DNA of 22,254 nt, from positions 1-22,254 of the IMG/VR virus record IMGVR_UViG_3300014960_000005; one strand, given 5' to 3'. A model generated the notes under the pieces. The model saw only the letters and a list, made by a program, of their open reading frames with translations. It searched no databases and had not been told where the DNA came from. Position numbers and translations under genes: made by a program. Source of the DNA: a virus. Shown here piece after piece: positions 6,908 to 14,545 of this stretch (positions within the stretch are counted from its first letter, which is position 1; every line of letters starts with the position of its first letter).

Positions 6908-7573
6908 CTATCTGTTACTGCCGGGGAGGTTGGGATTGAAACCGCCAGCGCCCATTGTCTGGTTCGGGTTGCTAACCCCTTCCGCTGTAGCCTTGCCGCC
7001 GAGTTGCGCCTGGAAGGCGTCGTAGTACGCCTTGGCCAAGGCCGGATTTTGCGCATACTCGGCATCCTTCGAGTACGCCCGGTACATCACGTAGTTCAGC
7101 AGGGCGGCAGCGTAGATGTCGTCCAGCGTGATGTTCCCGCCAATGGAGGCATCGGTCGGAGCGGAAACATAGATGATGTCCACACTGCCCCCGGAAACCG
7201 CCGGGTAGACATAGAACGTCTTCGGATCGTGCGCCGTGTAGGTGTAGTGCTTGACCGCCGTTCCGGTCTTGGTGTGCCAGTCGGGGATCTGCGCATCCAG
7301 AATCTCCCGCGACACCACACGAATGGCGTTGCCGTTGCTGTTCCGGGGGACATCAACCAGCGAAATGCCCGCTGCGGGCAAGACTTGCTTGCTTCCTGCC
7401 GCCAAAGTAAACGACTCATTCTTGACAAACGCATTGGGCTTGAACGCTGCAATTTCACGTTGCCCATCGTTCAACCAGTCCACCAGTTCAGCTTGCGGCC
7501 ACCGGATGTTGGTTGGGTCTTGGAGCAGCGTCGAAGCGCGATTCAGCAGGTTAGTGACCGTGTAGGTGGCCAT
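6908..7573 (-). CDS. Phage adaptor protein, DUF6682-like (221 aa)
   Basis: The start MATYTVTNLLNRASTLLQDP is chosen over an upstream in-frame codon at 7597 because GGAG lies five bases before this ATG (7573). The N-terminal helices (RASTLLQD...RWPQAELVDWLNDGQREI), a central beta sandwich, and a C-terminal helical bundle (LLNYVMYRAYSKDAEYAQNP) are the arrangement of adaptor proteins that attach to the portal ring in podovirus-like phages. The RWPxxELxxWLNDGQREI segment is characteristic of the DUF6682 adaptor group as I know it. The C-terminus is a flexible Gly/Asn/Pro-rich tail. It is preceded by its own candidate promoter. Confidence 0.85.
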   Translation of the reverse strand: MATYTVTNLLNRASTLLQDPTNIRWPQAELVDWLNDGQREIAAFKPNAFVKNESFTLAAGSKQVLPAAGISLVDVPRNSNGNAIRVVSREILDAQIPDWHTKTGTAVKHYTYTAHDPKTFYVYPAVSGGSVDIIYVSAPTDASIGGNITLDDIYAAALLNYVMYRAYSKDAEYAQNPALAKAYYDAFQAQLGGKATAEGVSNPNQTMGAGGFNPNLPGSNR

Positions 7574-7620
7574 GTCGGCTCCGAAAAGAAACAACAAAAC
7601 CTGAATGGGCAGCTAACGCG

Positions 7621-7649
7621 CTTATAACACGCAAGCACACACCACGCAA
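7621..7649 (-). promoter_or_regulatory. Candidate sigma70 promoter for the adaptor gene
   Basis: On the minus strand TTGCGT and TATAAG are separated by 17 bases, in the gap between the 73-aa gene and the adaptor gene. The -10 is good, the -35 is moderate. Transcription would start about 40 bases before the adaptor ATG. A GTTAGC motif lies just downstream and the -35 is part of a TAACACTTGCGT element nearly repeated after the terminase gene. Confidence 0.45.
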
Positions 7650-7652
7650 GTG

Positions 7653-7874
7653 TTAGTCAGTAGACGTGCTCTTTGGAGGTCGGCCACGCGCTCGACGTGG
7701 CGTTTCCGTAGCGTCCGCAGCGCCCATCAGCTCCTGCCCGCGTTGGGTCAGGTTGAAACTGCCATTGCCCAGCGTAGCCAATACGACGTTGGCATTGTCA
7801 ATCCGAGCAATCACGTCCCCCGCCACCGAATAGCAATGCGGAAACCGGGCTTTCAGCGCCTCGTAGGTAAACAT
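7653..7874 (-). CDS. Small protein with AT-hook-like C-terminus (73 aa)
   Basis: The start MFTYEALKARFPHCYSVAGD (ATG 7874) follows GGGAG by five bases; an open extension to 7886 is not used. The body has a short helical, beta-rich segment, and the end is basic: RRARGRPPKSTSTD, where RGRPPK resembles an AT-hook minor-groove-binding core. Its place between the coat and adaptor genes suggests a head or DNA-end-associated protein, but the AT-hook likeness might be only a charged tail. The gene lies immediately after a strong terminator, so it is probably reached by read-through. Confidence 0.75.
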   Translation of the reverse strand: MFTYEALKARFPHCYSVAGDVIARIDNANVVLATLGNGSFNLTQRGQELMGAADATETPRRARGRPPKSTSTD

Positions 7875-7886
7875 CGTTACTCCCAA

Positions 7887-7911
7887 GAAAAACGGGGGCG
7901 GCTGCCCCCGT
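7887..7911 (-). terminator. Rho-independent terminator after the 38-aa gene
   Basis: On the minus strand, ACGGGGGC and GCCCCCGT form a perfect 8-bp stem (7892-7911) with a 4-base loop, followed at once by a T tract (TTTTC). It lies a few bases after the stop of the 38-aa gene and just before the Shine-Dalgarno of the 73-aa gene. Confidence 0.85.
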
Positions 7912-7918
7912 CAAAGGA

Positions 7919-8035
7919 TTAACCCGGAGGGTTCTCCAGTGCGGTCACGCGAGCTTCCAGCGCTGCGAATTGATCCGCAAGGTATTCCGCCAACACGGCG
8001 GGGACGCCCAGTTCCACTAGCTTTGCAGCAGTCAT
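7919..8035 (-). CDS. Small coiled-coil protein (38 aa)
   Basis: MTAAKLVELGVPAVLAEYLA at the N-terminus, then a short helix ending LEARVTALENPPG. AGGAG is seven bases upstream of the ATG. It sits between a strong hairpin after the coat gene and a terminator. Small proteins with this start are found near capsid genes in other phages, but the function is unknown to me. The C-terminal heptad-like LEARVTALE may mediate oligomerisation or bind a capsid protein. Confidence 0.72.
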   Translation of the reverse strand: MTAAKLVELGVPAVLAEYLADQFAALEARVTALENPPG

Positions 8036-8057
8036 GATGTTTCTCCTTGAATGAAGA

Positions 8058-8080
8058 GGGGGAGGGGGTTACCCTCCCCC
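8058..8080 (-). terminator. Strong hairpin after the major coat gene (attenuator-like)
   Basis: GGGGGAGGG and CCCTCCCCC form a perfect 9-bp GC stem with a five-base loop, beginning seven bases after the coat stop codon. The minus-strand sequence after it (TCTTCATT) is only moderately T-rich, so it may be a partial terminator or an mRNA 3'-end stabiliser for the abundant coat message. Confidence 0.6.
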
Positions 8081-8086
8081 GGACCA

Positions 8087-9097
8087 TTACTTGACCACTG
8101 CCAGCGCCGCAGCCTTGGGCTGCACCGCCTTGTACCCGAAGACCTGGAGGCAGCGAATGAAGTCGCCGAAGTCCTTCGGGTTACGCACCGTTTCCATCTT
8201 GGTGAGCTGCGTGGCATAAGCCAGCCAGCTCTTGTGGCCCGCAACGATCACCCGGCGCTTGTCGTCACCCGTCGAAGTGATGCTGGTTTCCGAACCGTCG
8301 CCCGACTTCCACGGCGTATTCGTTCCGGCCACCGCGCGCGGCAGGTTGTTGCTGACGTAGACCGTGAAGCGGTCGATGCCACCAATCCTCCCGTTGCGCA
8401 GAATCGACTGGCTGTCACCCATGAACTGGGCTTGGGCCAGGTTCGACGACAACAGGATCTGGCGCGTCACCGGGTCGATCAGCAGGAAGCGCTCGGTGTC
8501 GGGGATGTTTTGCTCGTCCAGCACCGAAGACAGCGCAGTGATCGTGGTCAGCACATTCGACGCATCCAGCGCAATCGGCGCGTCATCCGTACCGAGGTTG
8601 TACGAACCCGACTTGACGCCGGCACCCGAACCCTTGTTGGCCGAGTCGACGTTGCCCGAACCCAGAGCGCCGTTGTACAGCACCGTGGAGTCCGTCCGAA
8701 TCTTGAGCTGCATGGCCGCGTCGTTCGAGAACGTGTCCATCAGATTCGGCTGCGACTGGTGCGCCAGCACGTCGTTGACCTGGAAGGCGAAGTAGAAGCC
8801 CTTGTCGATGGCCATCTCGATGGTGGCCGGGGTCGGCACTTCATACGTCAGGTCGGAACCGATCTCGTAGGTGTTGATCGTGAGCGTCGGGATCGTGTTG
8901 ATGATCACCTTATCGCCCATGTTCTTGATCTCACCGCCGTAGTCGGTGTTGGTCACCTCGCCCAGTACGGTCGCCGTATAGAACTTCCGCAGCAGCTTGG
9001 CCGACCACAGGGTCGGGATAAAAGTACCCGAGTAATTCTTACCGTTAAAATCACCGGCTTGGCCGATGAGGGCTTCACTAGCAGAGATAGAGGCCAT
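8087..9097 (-). CDS. Major capsid (coat) protein
   Basis: A 336-aa protein placed directly after the scaffold gene, preceded by AAGGA six bases from the ATG. It has features of P22/N4-like HK97-fold coat proteins: an N-terminal arm (MASISASEALIGQAGDFNGK), the region FIPTLWSAKLLRKFYTATVL, the MGDKVIINTIPTL strand, an E-loop-like hydrophilic region, and LLIDPVTRQILLSS followed by IDRFTVYVSNNLP in the A/P domain. No N-terminal protease target is evident and no prohead protease gene is seen, consistent with scaffold-directed assembly without cleavage. It shares a GGACACATCATGGCC start context with the 128-aa gene at 1914-2300. Confidence 0.9.
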   Translation of the reverse strand: MASISASEALIGQAGDFNGKNYSGTFIPTLWSAKLLRKFYTATVLGEVTNTDYGGEIKNMGDKVIINTIPTLTINTYEIGSDLTYEVPTPATIEMAIDKGFYFAFQVNDVLAHQSQPNLMDTFSNDAAMQLKIRTDSTVLYNGALGSGNVDSANKGSGAGVKSGSYNLGTDDAPIALDASNVLTTITALSSVLDEQNIPDTERFLLIDPVTRQILLSSNLAQAQFMGDSQSILRNGRIGGIDRFTVYVSNNLPRAVAGTNTPWKSGDGSETSITSTGDDKRRVIVAGHKSWLAYATQLTKMETVRNPKDFGDFIRCLQVFGYKAVQPKAAALAVVK

Positions 9098-9156
9098 GAT
9101 GTGTCCTTAAACAGAGTTGACGATCAGAAATGCACGGCCCCAGATAAATCGATTCC

Positions 9157-10143
9157 CTAGAACTGCACGCGGCCTTCGGCCACCGCCAGATCAAGTTCCG
9201 CTTCCAGCTTGGTCACTTCGTCGGAACTCATGTGCCGGGTAAAGCGAGGGTCCATCGCCCGCTCAAACTCGGCCTTGGTCCAAGTCCGCTTGCCACTTTC
9301 TGGTGCTGCCGGTTTCGACTTACCGGGGGAGACTTGACGTTCCAACTCTGATTTCCGACCCGGATTGACCGGGGCCGCTGGTGCCGCCATCTGCTTGAAC
9401 GTGGTGAAAATCGCCGCCACTCGCGCCAAATCCAGGCGATTCGCCGCGTCATCCAGATAGGCCTGACGAGTAATCCCCGTCATCTGGTCGGTCTGTCCCA
9501 GCCATTGCAGGAAGCGTTGATCCGCGTTGATCTGTTCCCACTCGGGTACCTGACGAGTCAGGGCTTCGTAGAATCGATCTTGCGCGGTCGAGCTAACCTT
9601 CTGGTCGACAGCACCTAACCGGGCTTCCAGTTGCTTGATGTAGTCGGCTTGCTGGGTGATCACGCCCTTGAACTCGGCCCGTGCTTCGGCCAACGTCTTC
9701 TTGGCGATCCGCTCCTGCAAGTCGATCAAATCGGAACCAAAAGTCTCAACGTCTTTGTCAGTAACCAAAGGCTCCGCTGGCTTCGGGCTTTCCGGCTTGG
9801 CTCGCATCGCGGCGATCTCGGTGGTCAGCGCACTGACCTGATTGCGCAATTCGTGGAGCTGCTGGGCCTGGGTCTGGTTGATTCCGTACATCGAGGTCGC
9901 TCGCGACCTCCAGTAATCGGCGTCTTCTTCCTTACCCGGCTTAGCCTTGAGCGGCGGTACGTCTTCGGTCTTCTGCGCTTCTGGCGTTGGCTCTGCTTGC
10001 GCTACCGATTCCGGCGTGTCGTCAACTTGGGGCTGCTCCTTGGTCCCACTGGACTCGTCAGAACTGGCCTGTTGCGTCAACGCTTTTTCGATGGCCTCGG
10101 CTTCTTCCAATTGCCGTTGAAGTGCTTGGGGCAAATTACTCAA
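9157..10143 (-). CDS. Scaffolding protein
   Basis: A 328-aa, highly charged, Gln/Glu/Ala/Lys-rich protein with long predicted helices and almost no Cys. It begins with a coiled stretch (SNLPQALQRQLEEAEAIEKA), has an acidic, Pro-rich linker (about residues 28-72), a central coiled coil (QAQQLHELRNQVSALTTEIA) and a basic C-terminal region (about 270-300) followed by a helical end, the usual layout of coat-binding scaffold C-termini. Position between the portal-side genes and the coat is canonical. The start is a TTG at 10143, supported by an AGGAGAG Shine-Dalgarno and by the lack of any suitable ATG. Confidence 0.87.
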   Translation of the reverse strand: MSNLPQALQRQLEEAEAIEKALTQQASSDESSGTKEQPQVDDTPESVAQAEPTPEAQKTEDVPPLKAKPGKEEDADYWRSRATSMYGINQTQAQQLHELRNQVSALTTEIAAMRAKPESPKPAEPLVTDKDVETFGSDLIDLQERIAKKTLAEARAEFKGVITQQADYIKQLEARLGAVDQKVSSTAQDRFYEALTRQVPEWEQINADQRFLQWLGQTDQMTGITRQAYLDDAANRLDLARVAAIFTTFKQMAAPAAPVNPGRKSELERQVSPGKSKPAAPESGKRTWTKAEFERAMDPRFTRHMSSDEVTKLEAELDLAVAEGRVQF

Positions 10144-10184
10144 GTTGATCTCTCCTAGCTTCCGCGTTAGCGGGATGCGTGGTC

Positions 10185-10412
10185 CTAGTTACGAAACTTG
10201 TCGCGTAGCCGTTCGGCATCCGCGATTAAAGCTAACAACTCCGACAACTGCTGCACCCGCCCTTGTTGCCGGTAAATGACCGGCATTTCCGAGGAGCGCA
10301 GGATGTTGTCCAGTTCCTCAACGCGCTTGTCCCGCAGATAAGCTAACAACGGCTCAAATCCGGGTTCACGCAGCCGCAGCAGCGACTGCACCAAGCGTTC
10401 GTCGACTTTCAT
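10185..10412 (-). CDS. Small helical head-region protein (75 aa)
   Basis: MKVDERLVQSLLRLREPGFE at the start, followed by LLAYLRDKRVEELDNILRSS and a helical, charged C-terminus. Small proteins with LxxLxxxxxFxxLLxxLxxxxxExLxxxL followed by RxQGRxQxLxxLL are common between portal and scaffold genes in podovirus-like phages and may act with the terminase, portal or scaffold; the exact job is unknown to me. The ATG has no Shine-Dalgarno and coincides with the predicted transcription start of the promoter just upstream, so a leaderless transcript is possible. Confidence 0.78.
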   Translation of the reverse strand: MKVDERLVQSLLRLREPGFEPLLAYLRDKRVEELDNILRSSEMPVIYRQQGRVQQLSELLALIADAERLRDKFRN

Positions 10413-10419
10413 GAGGCGA

Positions 10420-10448
10420 CGTATAAACTAACAAAACCGAAAAGTCAA
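10420..10448 (-). promoter_or_regulatory. Candidate sigma70 promoter, leaderless-type
   Basis: On the minus strand TTGACT and TATACG are 17 bases apart (or TTATAC at 16). A TTGTTAG motif is in the spacer. The predicted start is at or one base before the ATG at 10412. The -35 overlaps the end of the 125-aa gene. Confidence 0.55.
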
Positions 10449-10826
10449 CTACTCAAGATTGTCCAGCAAGTACAACTTCTGGTGGTAGAAGGCACAAATC
10501 TCGTCGATGACGTTCTGCAACGGGCGGTAGTCGCACACTTCGTCCCGGTTGGCGTCGATCCAATCCACCTGGCTGCGCAGCACTTCGTTGATGCCCCCGG
10601 TAAACTCGTTCTCGAGCAGGGGGATGTCGAGCAGCACCTGATACTTGCCTTGGTAGGTCTCGGCAAAGGTGTCGGCCAAGCCGAGCACCCCGTCGTAGAA
10701 CTCGCCCAGCGCCTTGTGCTTGGCGAAGGAACCCCGGCCACTTACCCGCAGATGCTCGGCGTGGGCCATGTCCCGGCCCAGAAACAGCATGGCGACCAGT
10801 TCCGCCGCTTTGGCGTCGTTGTTCAT
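10449..10826 (-). CDS. Hypothetical head-region protein (125 aa)
   Basis: A soluble, acidic, helical protein beginning MNNDAKAAELVAMLFLGRDM, with AHAEHLRVSGRGSFAKHKAL and then DTFAETYQGKYQVLLDIPLL. It overlaps the portal stop by ATGA. The pattern (RDxAHxxHLxTxSxAxHxALxxFYDxIxxLAD...E) is reminiscent of a ferritin-like or Dps-related helical protein family found after portal genes in several podovirus-like phages. I treat that likeness as a hint, since metal ligands cannot be confirmed by eye. No membrane segment or export signal is seen. Confidence 0.78.
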   Translation of the reverse strand: MNNDAKAAELVAMLFLGRDMAHAEHLRVSGRGSFAKHKALGEFYDGVLGLADTFAETYQGKYQVLLDIPLLENEFTGGINEVLRSQVDWIDANRDEVCDYRPLQNVIDEICAFYHQKLYLLDNLE

Positions 10827-12886
10827 TGCGCCCGATCCTGAAAGTTGTTTACCGCCTGCCCACCGCCCATCAGCGGCTGACCAGCTCCCACCCGCACCCG
10901 TTTACCCATCGGCGGGGCCGCTTGGGACTGCATCATCGCGGCCTGGATGGCCTGCTGGGCGGCTTCCTTGGCCTTGAGCACCGGGATGGGAGGGATAATG
11001 CGATCCACGTCCATCTCCAAGCCGTCCGCGCCTTCGCGCAGCAGCTCAGCCACTCCCACGTCGCCGATGATGCCGTGGACGATCGGGTTGGCCAGCGCCA
11101 CTTGCAACAGCTCGTTCCGGCGCACCTGGACCTGTTCCTTGACCATGAGAGCGTTGGCCCCCCGGGCCATGATGTTCACGTCGCCCTTGAGGTCGGGGTC
11201 TTCGGCGTAGCGCATGTTGTGCTGGTACAGTCGCTCGATCAGCGGCTGAAGGACGTTCACGTCGATGTAGGCGATGACCTGTTTCATCGCCTTTCCGGCG
11301 TTGTTGATCATCATCGACGCCCCGGACGCGGTGGACAGCGCTCCACCGGCCCCGCGTGATTCACCCACCATGTAGCGCGGGATGCCCGAATAGCTATCAG
11401 CCAGGATCTCGAACCGCTCGTAGACTTGCATCAGCTCGCCCGCGAGCGACGGGGGAACGAAGAAATCGATGGGCGGGGCCGTGGACCCGAACGGATCGGC
11501 CACCACTTGGTGGATCTTCCACGGGAACAACTGGGTGATGTCTTCCCCGGGCGGCACCCGGTCGACGTTGATCACGACCTGCGGTCCCGAAGCAATCCCC
11601 ATGTTGTTGGCCAGCGCCCGCGCCGCCGCGTTGCACATGGTCTGGGCGGGCCGTACGAGGTCCATGACCGAGTTTCCCCACCACACCCCGGGGACTTCCT
11701 CGTACGAAGCCTTGTAGTACGGCTTGCGCTCCAGCGGGTCGGGGTTCAACACCGCTTTGATCACCCAGTTGCCGATCAACCACGCTTCGACGTTGTACTC
11801 GGCGATCTCGTCGGTGACCTCTTCCAGTCCCCACTCCTTGAGCATCTTGCCCTGCACCGACCCCCAGAACTGCAACGCCTCGATGGTGTCAGGGTTGTTC
11901 AGTACGTGGATGGTCGACTTACCCTCGGCGATGGTCTTGGCGGTATCGATCCAGATCCAGTCGTGCAGCCCGCCCTTGCCGTACTCGTCGAGCACCGCGT
12001 CGATGGCCGAGTCCTTGTACCCCGGCACCCCCTTGAGGGCGTTGAGATCGCTGCGGGAGAGTTTGTGCCGCTCGATCAGGTAGCCGTCGTCCACCGACGA
12101 CGCGCTTGGCGCGGGGTAGACCATGAACGGATCGACCCGCTCCCACTCCAGCCGCAAGGCTTCGGTGGTCACCAGCTCCCCGGTCGGGGCGTACACCAGC
12201 TTGGTCCGCTTGCGGATCACCGGACCCTTGAGGATCGCGGTGGGGAACACCGTCAGGTCATCGATGAACTCGGACAACGCCTTCTGGAACCCGCCCTCTA
12301 CAAGCTGGTCTTCCATCTTGAGTTCCATCCGCTCGGCCGCATCGCGTGCCGCCTCGAGCGCTTCCTGCACCACCCGGTCCCGGGCGTTCTTGACGATGTC
12401 CTGCACCAGCTCGGGGCCAGCGGGCTGGCCTTGCAGCTCGAACTGCATCACTTCTTCGGTGGCCCGTTGCCGCACTTGCTGCTGCACCGTGTCGGCCATT
12501 TCCGGCACCGGGGTGGGGTCGATGGTCCACGGCTTTTCCCGGCGCGTGCCCAACAGCACGTCGCGCATCCAGCTCGCCGCCGCCCGGGCCTTGACGCTGG
12601 ACAGGTTCATGTAGATAGTCGACCCTCCGACTTTCTTGATCTCGTCGATGACCTCCGGGTCGTACTCGCCGCGCTTTTGCCGCAGGCACTGGAGCATCCG
12701 CTCCTCGACCGTGGTCTGGCGGGCCATGCGGGCGTTGGTCCAGCACTTTCGGATGTGCCCGGACAATCCCTGTACCAGCGGCGTGTTGTTGGCCAGTTCG
12801 GCCTTTCTGCGTTCGTCTTCCAGTTGCGCCGACAGCGGCACCAGCGGCAGCACGCCCCCTACGGAAACCAGACCTTGACCATCCAT
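10823..12886 (-). CDS. Portal protein
   Basis: A large protein (687 aa from ATG 12886), directly on the head side of the terminase block, so it should form the dodecameric portal through which DNA is packaged. It matches P22/N4-type portals in length and layout: a helical N-terminal region, a clip/stem region with VWWGNSVMDLVRPAQTMCNA and ALANNMGIASGPQVVINVD, the GIPRYMVGES and GGALSTASGASMMINNAGKA segments typical of these portals, and a long Gln/Ala-rich C-terminal helix. A GTG at 12925 would add 13 residues, but it lies upstream of the predicted transcription start and has no Shine-Dalgarno, so the ATG is preferred. The ATG's own Shine-Dalgarno is weak. Confidence 0.9.
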   Translation of the reverse strand: MDGQGLVSVGGVLPLVPLSAQLEDERRKAELANNTPLVQGLSGHIRKCWTNARMARQTTVEERMLQCLRQKRGEYDPEVIDEIKKVGGSTIYMNLSSVKARAAASWMRDVLLGTRREKPWTIDPTPVPEMADTVQQQVRQRATEEVMQFELQGQPAGPELVQDIVKNARDRVVQEALEAARDAAERMELKMEDQLVEGGFQKALSEFIDDLTVFPTAILKGPVIRKRTKLVYAPTGELVTTEALRLEWERVDPFMVYPAPSASSVDDGYLIERHKLSRSDLNALKGVPGYKDSAIDAVLDEYGKGGLHDWIWIDTAKTIAEGKSTIHVLNNPDTIEALQFWGSVQGKMLKEWGLEEVTDEIAEYNVEAWLIGNWVIKAVLNPDPLERKPYYKASYEEVPGVWWGNSVMDLVRPAQTMCNAAARALANNMGIASGPQVVINVDRVPPGEDITQLFPWKIHQVVADPFGSTAPPIDFFVPPSLAGELMQVYERFEILADSYSGIPRYMVGESRGAGGALSTASGASMMINNAGKAMKQVIAYIDVNVLQPLIERLYQHNMRYAEDPDLKGDVNIMARGANALMVKEQVQVRRNELLQVALANPIVHGIIGDVGVAELLREGADGLEMDVDRIIPPIPVLKAKEAAQQAIQAAMMQSQAAPPMGKRVRVGAGQPLMGGGQAVNNFQDRAQ

Positions 12887-12915
12887 AGCCAACCCCGAGC
12901 TGTCTTCTCGCCCGG

Positions 12916-12944
12916 TGTTTAGCACGACAAGCTAACAAAGTCAA
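12916..12944 (-). promoter_or_regulatory. Sigma70-like promoter for the portal operon
   Basis: On the minus strand TTGACT and TAAACA are separated by exactly 17 bases. It sits between a strong terminator and the portal gene, where a new promoter is needed. A TTGTTAGC motif directly follows the -35, and an ACCGTACGGT palindrome is just upstream. Confidence 0.65.
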
Positions 12945-12954
12945 ACCGTACGGT

Positions 12955-12982
12955 AAAAAAAGACCCGCTGGGGAAGCGGGTC
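12955..12982 (-). terminator. Rho-independent terminator after the homing endonuclease
   Basis: On the minus strand GACCCGCT and AGCGGGTC form a perfect 8-bp stem with a 5-base loop, followed by seven T residues. It ends the terminase/endonuclease transcript and insulates the portal promoter. Confidence 0.92.
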
Positions 12983-13015
12983 AGGGGGAGGCAACACACA
13001 GGAGGTGGCGATAGA

Positions 13016-14488
13016 CTAACACAAGTTGGTGGCCGGAACAACCCATTTCGTCTTGCCGCAGTCGTAGATCCGATACCACCCATTCCGCATACACAAAAGA
13101 TGCTCGGACAGCGCCGAGTCATACGAGTCTCCCAGCTTCTGCTTCAACCGATCCTTCCGAAAACCCGACTTGTGGTGTCTTTTTTGACCGATAACGTAGC
13201 TATAGTCGGGTCGAGTCTTTCCGGCCAAAGCAAACCCGAGTTTTTCGTACATGGAGCCAAGGTAAAGGCGATTGTCCGAATAGGACACAACCCGCTCATT
13301 GGGAAAATCCTTGCGAAACGCAGCAAATAAGCGGGACGCCGCCCCAACACAGACGCCGTTGGACGCGAACCGAATCAGCTCTTTCCCCGAGGCAGCCCCT
13401 CGCTCGCTCACTGGCTTGCTAAACACCATAGCCGAGACGATCTGGTCGCCGTCCAGCAGATAGTATGCCGTACCACTTGCGGCGCAGCCCTGCATGTGGG
13501 TTTTTTCCAAAAAGTCCGACACGTCGGCAGCCGTTCCAACACAGAGCTTCATTTTTCTAGCAAAAGTTCTACTCCCTTTTCCAACCAGACAACGCAGCAT
13601 GTTCTTCACAGCGTGTTGGCGATACACCCACTCGTCTTCAAAAATGTGAATCAGGCGAACCCCTTGCTCGGAGCAGCGCTGACTTTTACGCAAGTGGTCC
13701 GAGGGTAGCTTGAACTTAGTGCTGTGGTAGTACAGTCCGTCAAACTCTATGGCCACTCCGAAATCCGGCAGTACGATGTCAACCTCTTGTGGCCCAATCA
13801 AGGATCGGTCGCGTCGAGTCGTGCGAACGCCAAATTCCGTCAAAAACGCTACTATCTCGTCCTCTCCGCTTGACCGCTGGTTTGCGCAGCGTGGGCACCG
13901 TACCCCGTTATACACCACGTCGCTCATACGAGATACAGTATAAGCTCCGTGTTTTTTGCAATTGATGGTAACTGGGGATTCGCTGGTTGCAATCGAGTCG
14001 CTAATCACGTCAAGACCGAGGCTTCCGGCGACAGACAACCAGTCCTTTCGCTTTTTCTCACCGTTGTCGCGCTTCTTTTCTTCGATGCAACGCGGACAGG
14101 CGATAACACCGCGAGCGTGATGGTGCGGAGCCTGTTCAAAGACAACATCGTGTCGCTTGCAACGGACGCTAACCTTTGTGTTTGCACCTCGGTAGTCTGT
14201 CTGCGAATAGTCAAACGCTTCGCCGTGGGTCGCAGCACACCGCAACAAAAAAGCCTCCAGGGTGGAAGGAGATTTTCCTGAACATAGCGCACACTTCGAC
14301 CCTTTCAGGTGGCTGTGCATGTCTTGCACAAACTCTCCGTGCGTGGGGCAAACAATGACCCCTTTGGTATGGCGATTGACATACACAAATCGTGAATAGT
14401 CGTACTTCTCCCCGTGCTTCAGGCGGGCCTTCGCCTCCCACTCCCTGTCTTGGAGAGCCGCTCGCTTTTTCTGGGAAGCCGTATTCAT
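13016..14488 (-). CDS. Free-standing homing endonuclease, zinc-ribbon plus EDxHD (Vsr-like) type
   Basis: A 490-aa protein. Three zinc-ribbon repeats of the C-x2-H...C-x2-C kind are visible (Cys47/His50/Cys66/Cys69; Cys110/His113/Cys131/Cys134; Cys177/His180/Cys198/Cys201), as in DUF723-type DNA-binding units. A restriction-endonuclease-like core follows: SSGEDEIVAFL (206-216), EVDIVLPDFGVAIEFDGLYY (235-254) and His255, then LIHIFEDEW. This is the arrangement of the Vsr-related EDxHD homing endonucleases described with fractured phage genes and I-Bth0305I. The C-terminal third (about 305-435) resembles the conserved accessory domain of that family. The ATG follows GGTGAG by six bases. It lies between terminase and portal with its own terminator, a typical intergenic insertion. 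Its target is probably nearby, perhaps the terminase gene of an intein-free relative. Confidence 0.88.
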   Translation of the reverse strand: MNTASQKKRAALQDREWEAKARLKHGEKYDYSRFVYVNRHTKGVIVCPTHGEFVQDMHSHLKGSKCALCSGKSPSTLEAFLLRCAATHGEAFDYSQTDYRGANTKVSVRCKRHDVVFEQAPHHHARGVIACPRCIEEKKRDNGEKKRKDWLSVAGSLGLDVISDSIATSESPVTINCKKHGAYTVSRMSDVVYNGVRCPRCANQRSSGEDEIVAFLTEFGVRTTRRDRSLIGPQEVDIVLPDFGVAIEFDGLYYHSTKFKLPSDHLRKSQRCSEQGVRLIHIFEDEWVYRQHAVKNMLRCLVGKGSRTFARKMKLCVGTAADVSDFLEKTHMQGCAASGTAYYLLDGDQIVSAMVFSKPVSERGAASGKELIRFASNGVCVGAASRLFAAFRKDFPNERVVSYSDNRLYLGSMYEKLGFALAGKTRPDYSYVIGQKRHHKSGFRKDRLKQKLGDSYDSALSEHLLCMRNGWYRIYDCGKTKWVVPATNLC

Positions 14489-14521
14489 GGAAGACTCACC
14501 TTGTTAGCATCGACAAGCGTG

Positions 14522-14530
14522 AGTGTACCA
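14522..14530 (-). promoter_or_regulatory. Possible extended -10 promoter before the homing endonuclease
   Basis: On the minus strand TGGTACACT is an extended -10 element in the gap after the terminase stop. No convincing -35 is placed at 16-18 bases. The same gap has a TAACCCTTGCGT element overlapping the terminase stop and a GCTAAC motif. Confidence 0.3.
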
Positions 14531-14545
14531 CATAAAACGCAAGGG

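Noticed and set aside
8051-9160. A 369-codon plus-strand frame opposite the coat gene
   Set aside because: Its sequence is rich in Arg, Val, Gly and His, as in shadow frames, and it has no domain signature. The minus-strand coat protein explains the region.
11426-12922. A 498-codon open frame on the plus strand opposite the portal gene
   Set aside because: It has no recognisable domain, no good Shine-Dalgarno, and composition expected from antisense of a GC-rich gene. It contrasts with the HNH frame, which has motifs, promoter and ribosome-binding site.
12887-12925. A 13-codon N-terminal extension of the portal from a GTG
   Set aside because: It has no Shine-Dalgarno and lies upstream of or across the predicted -10 and transcription start.
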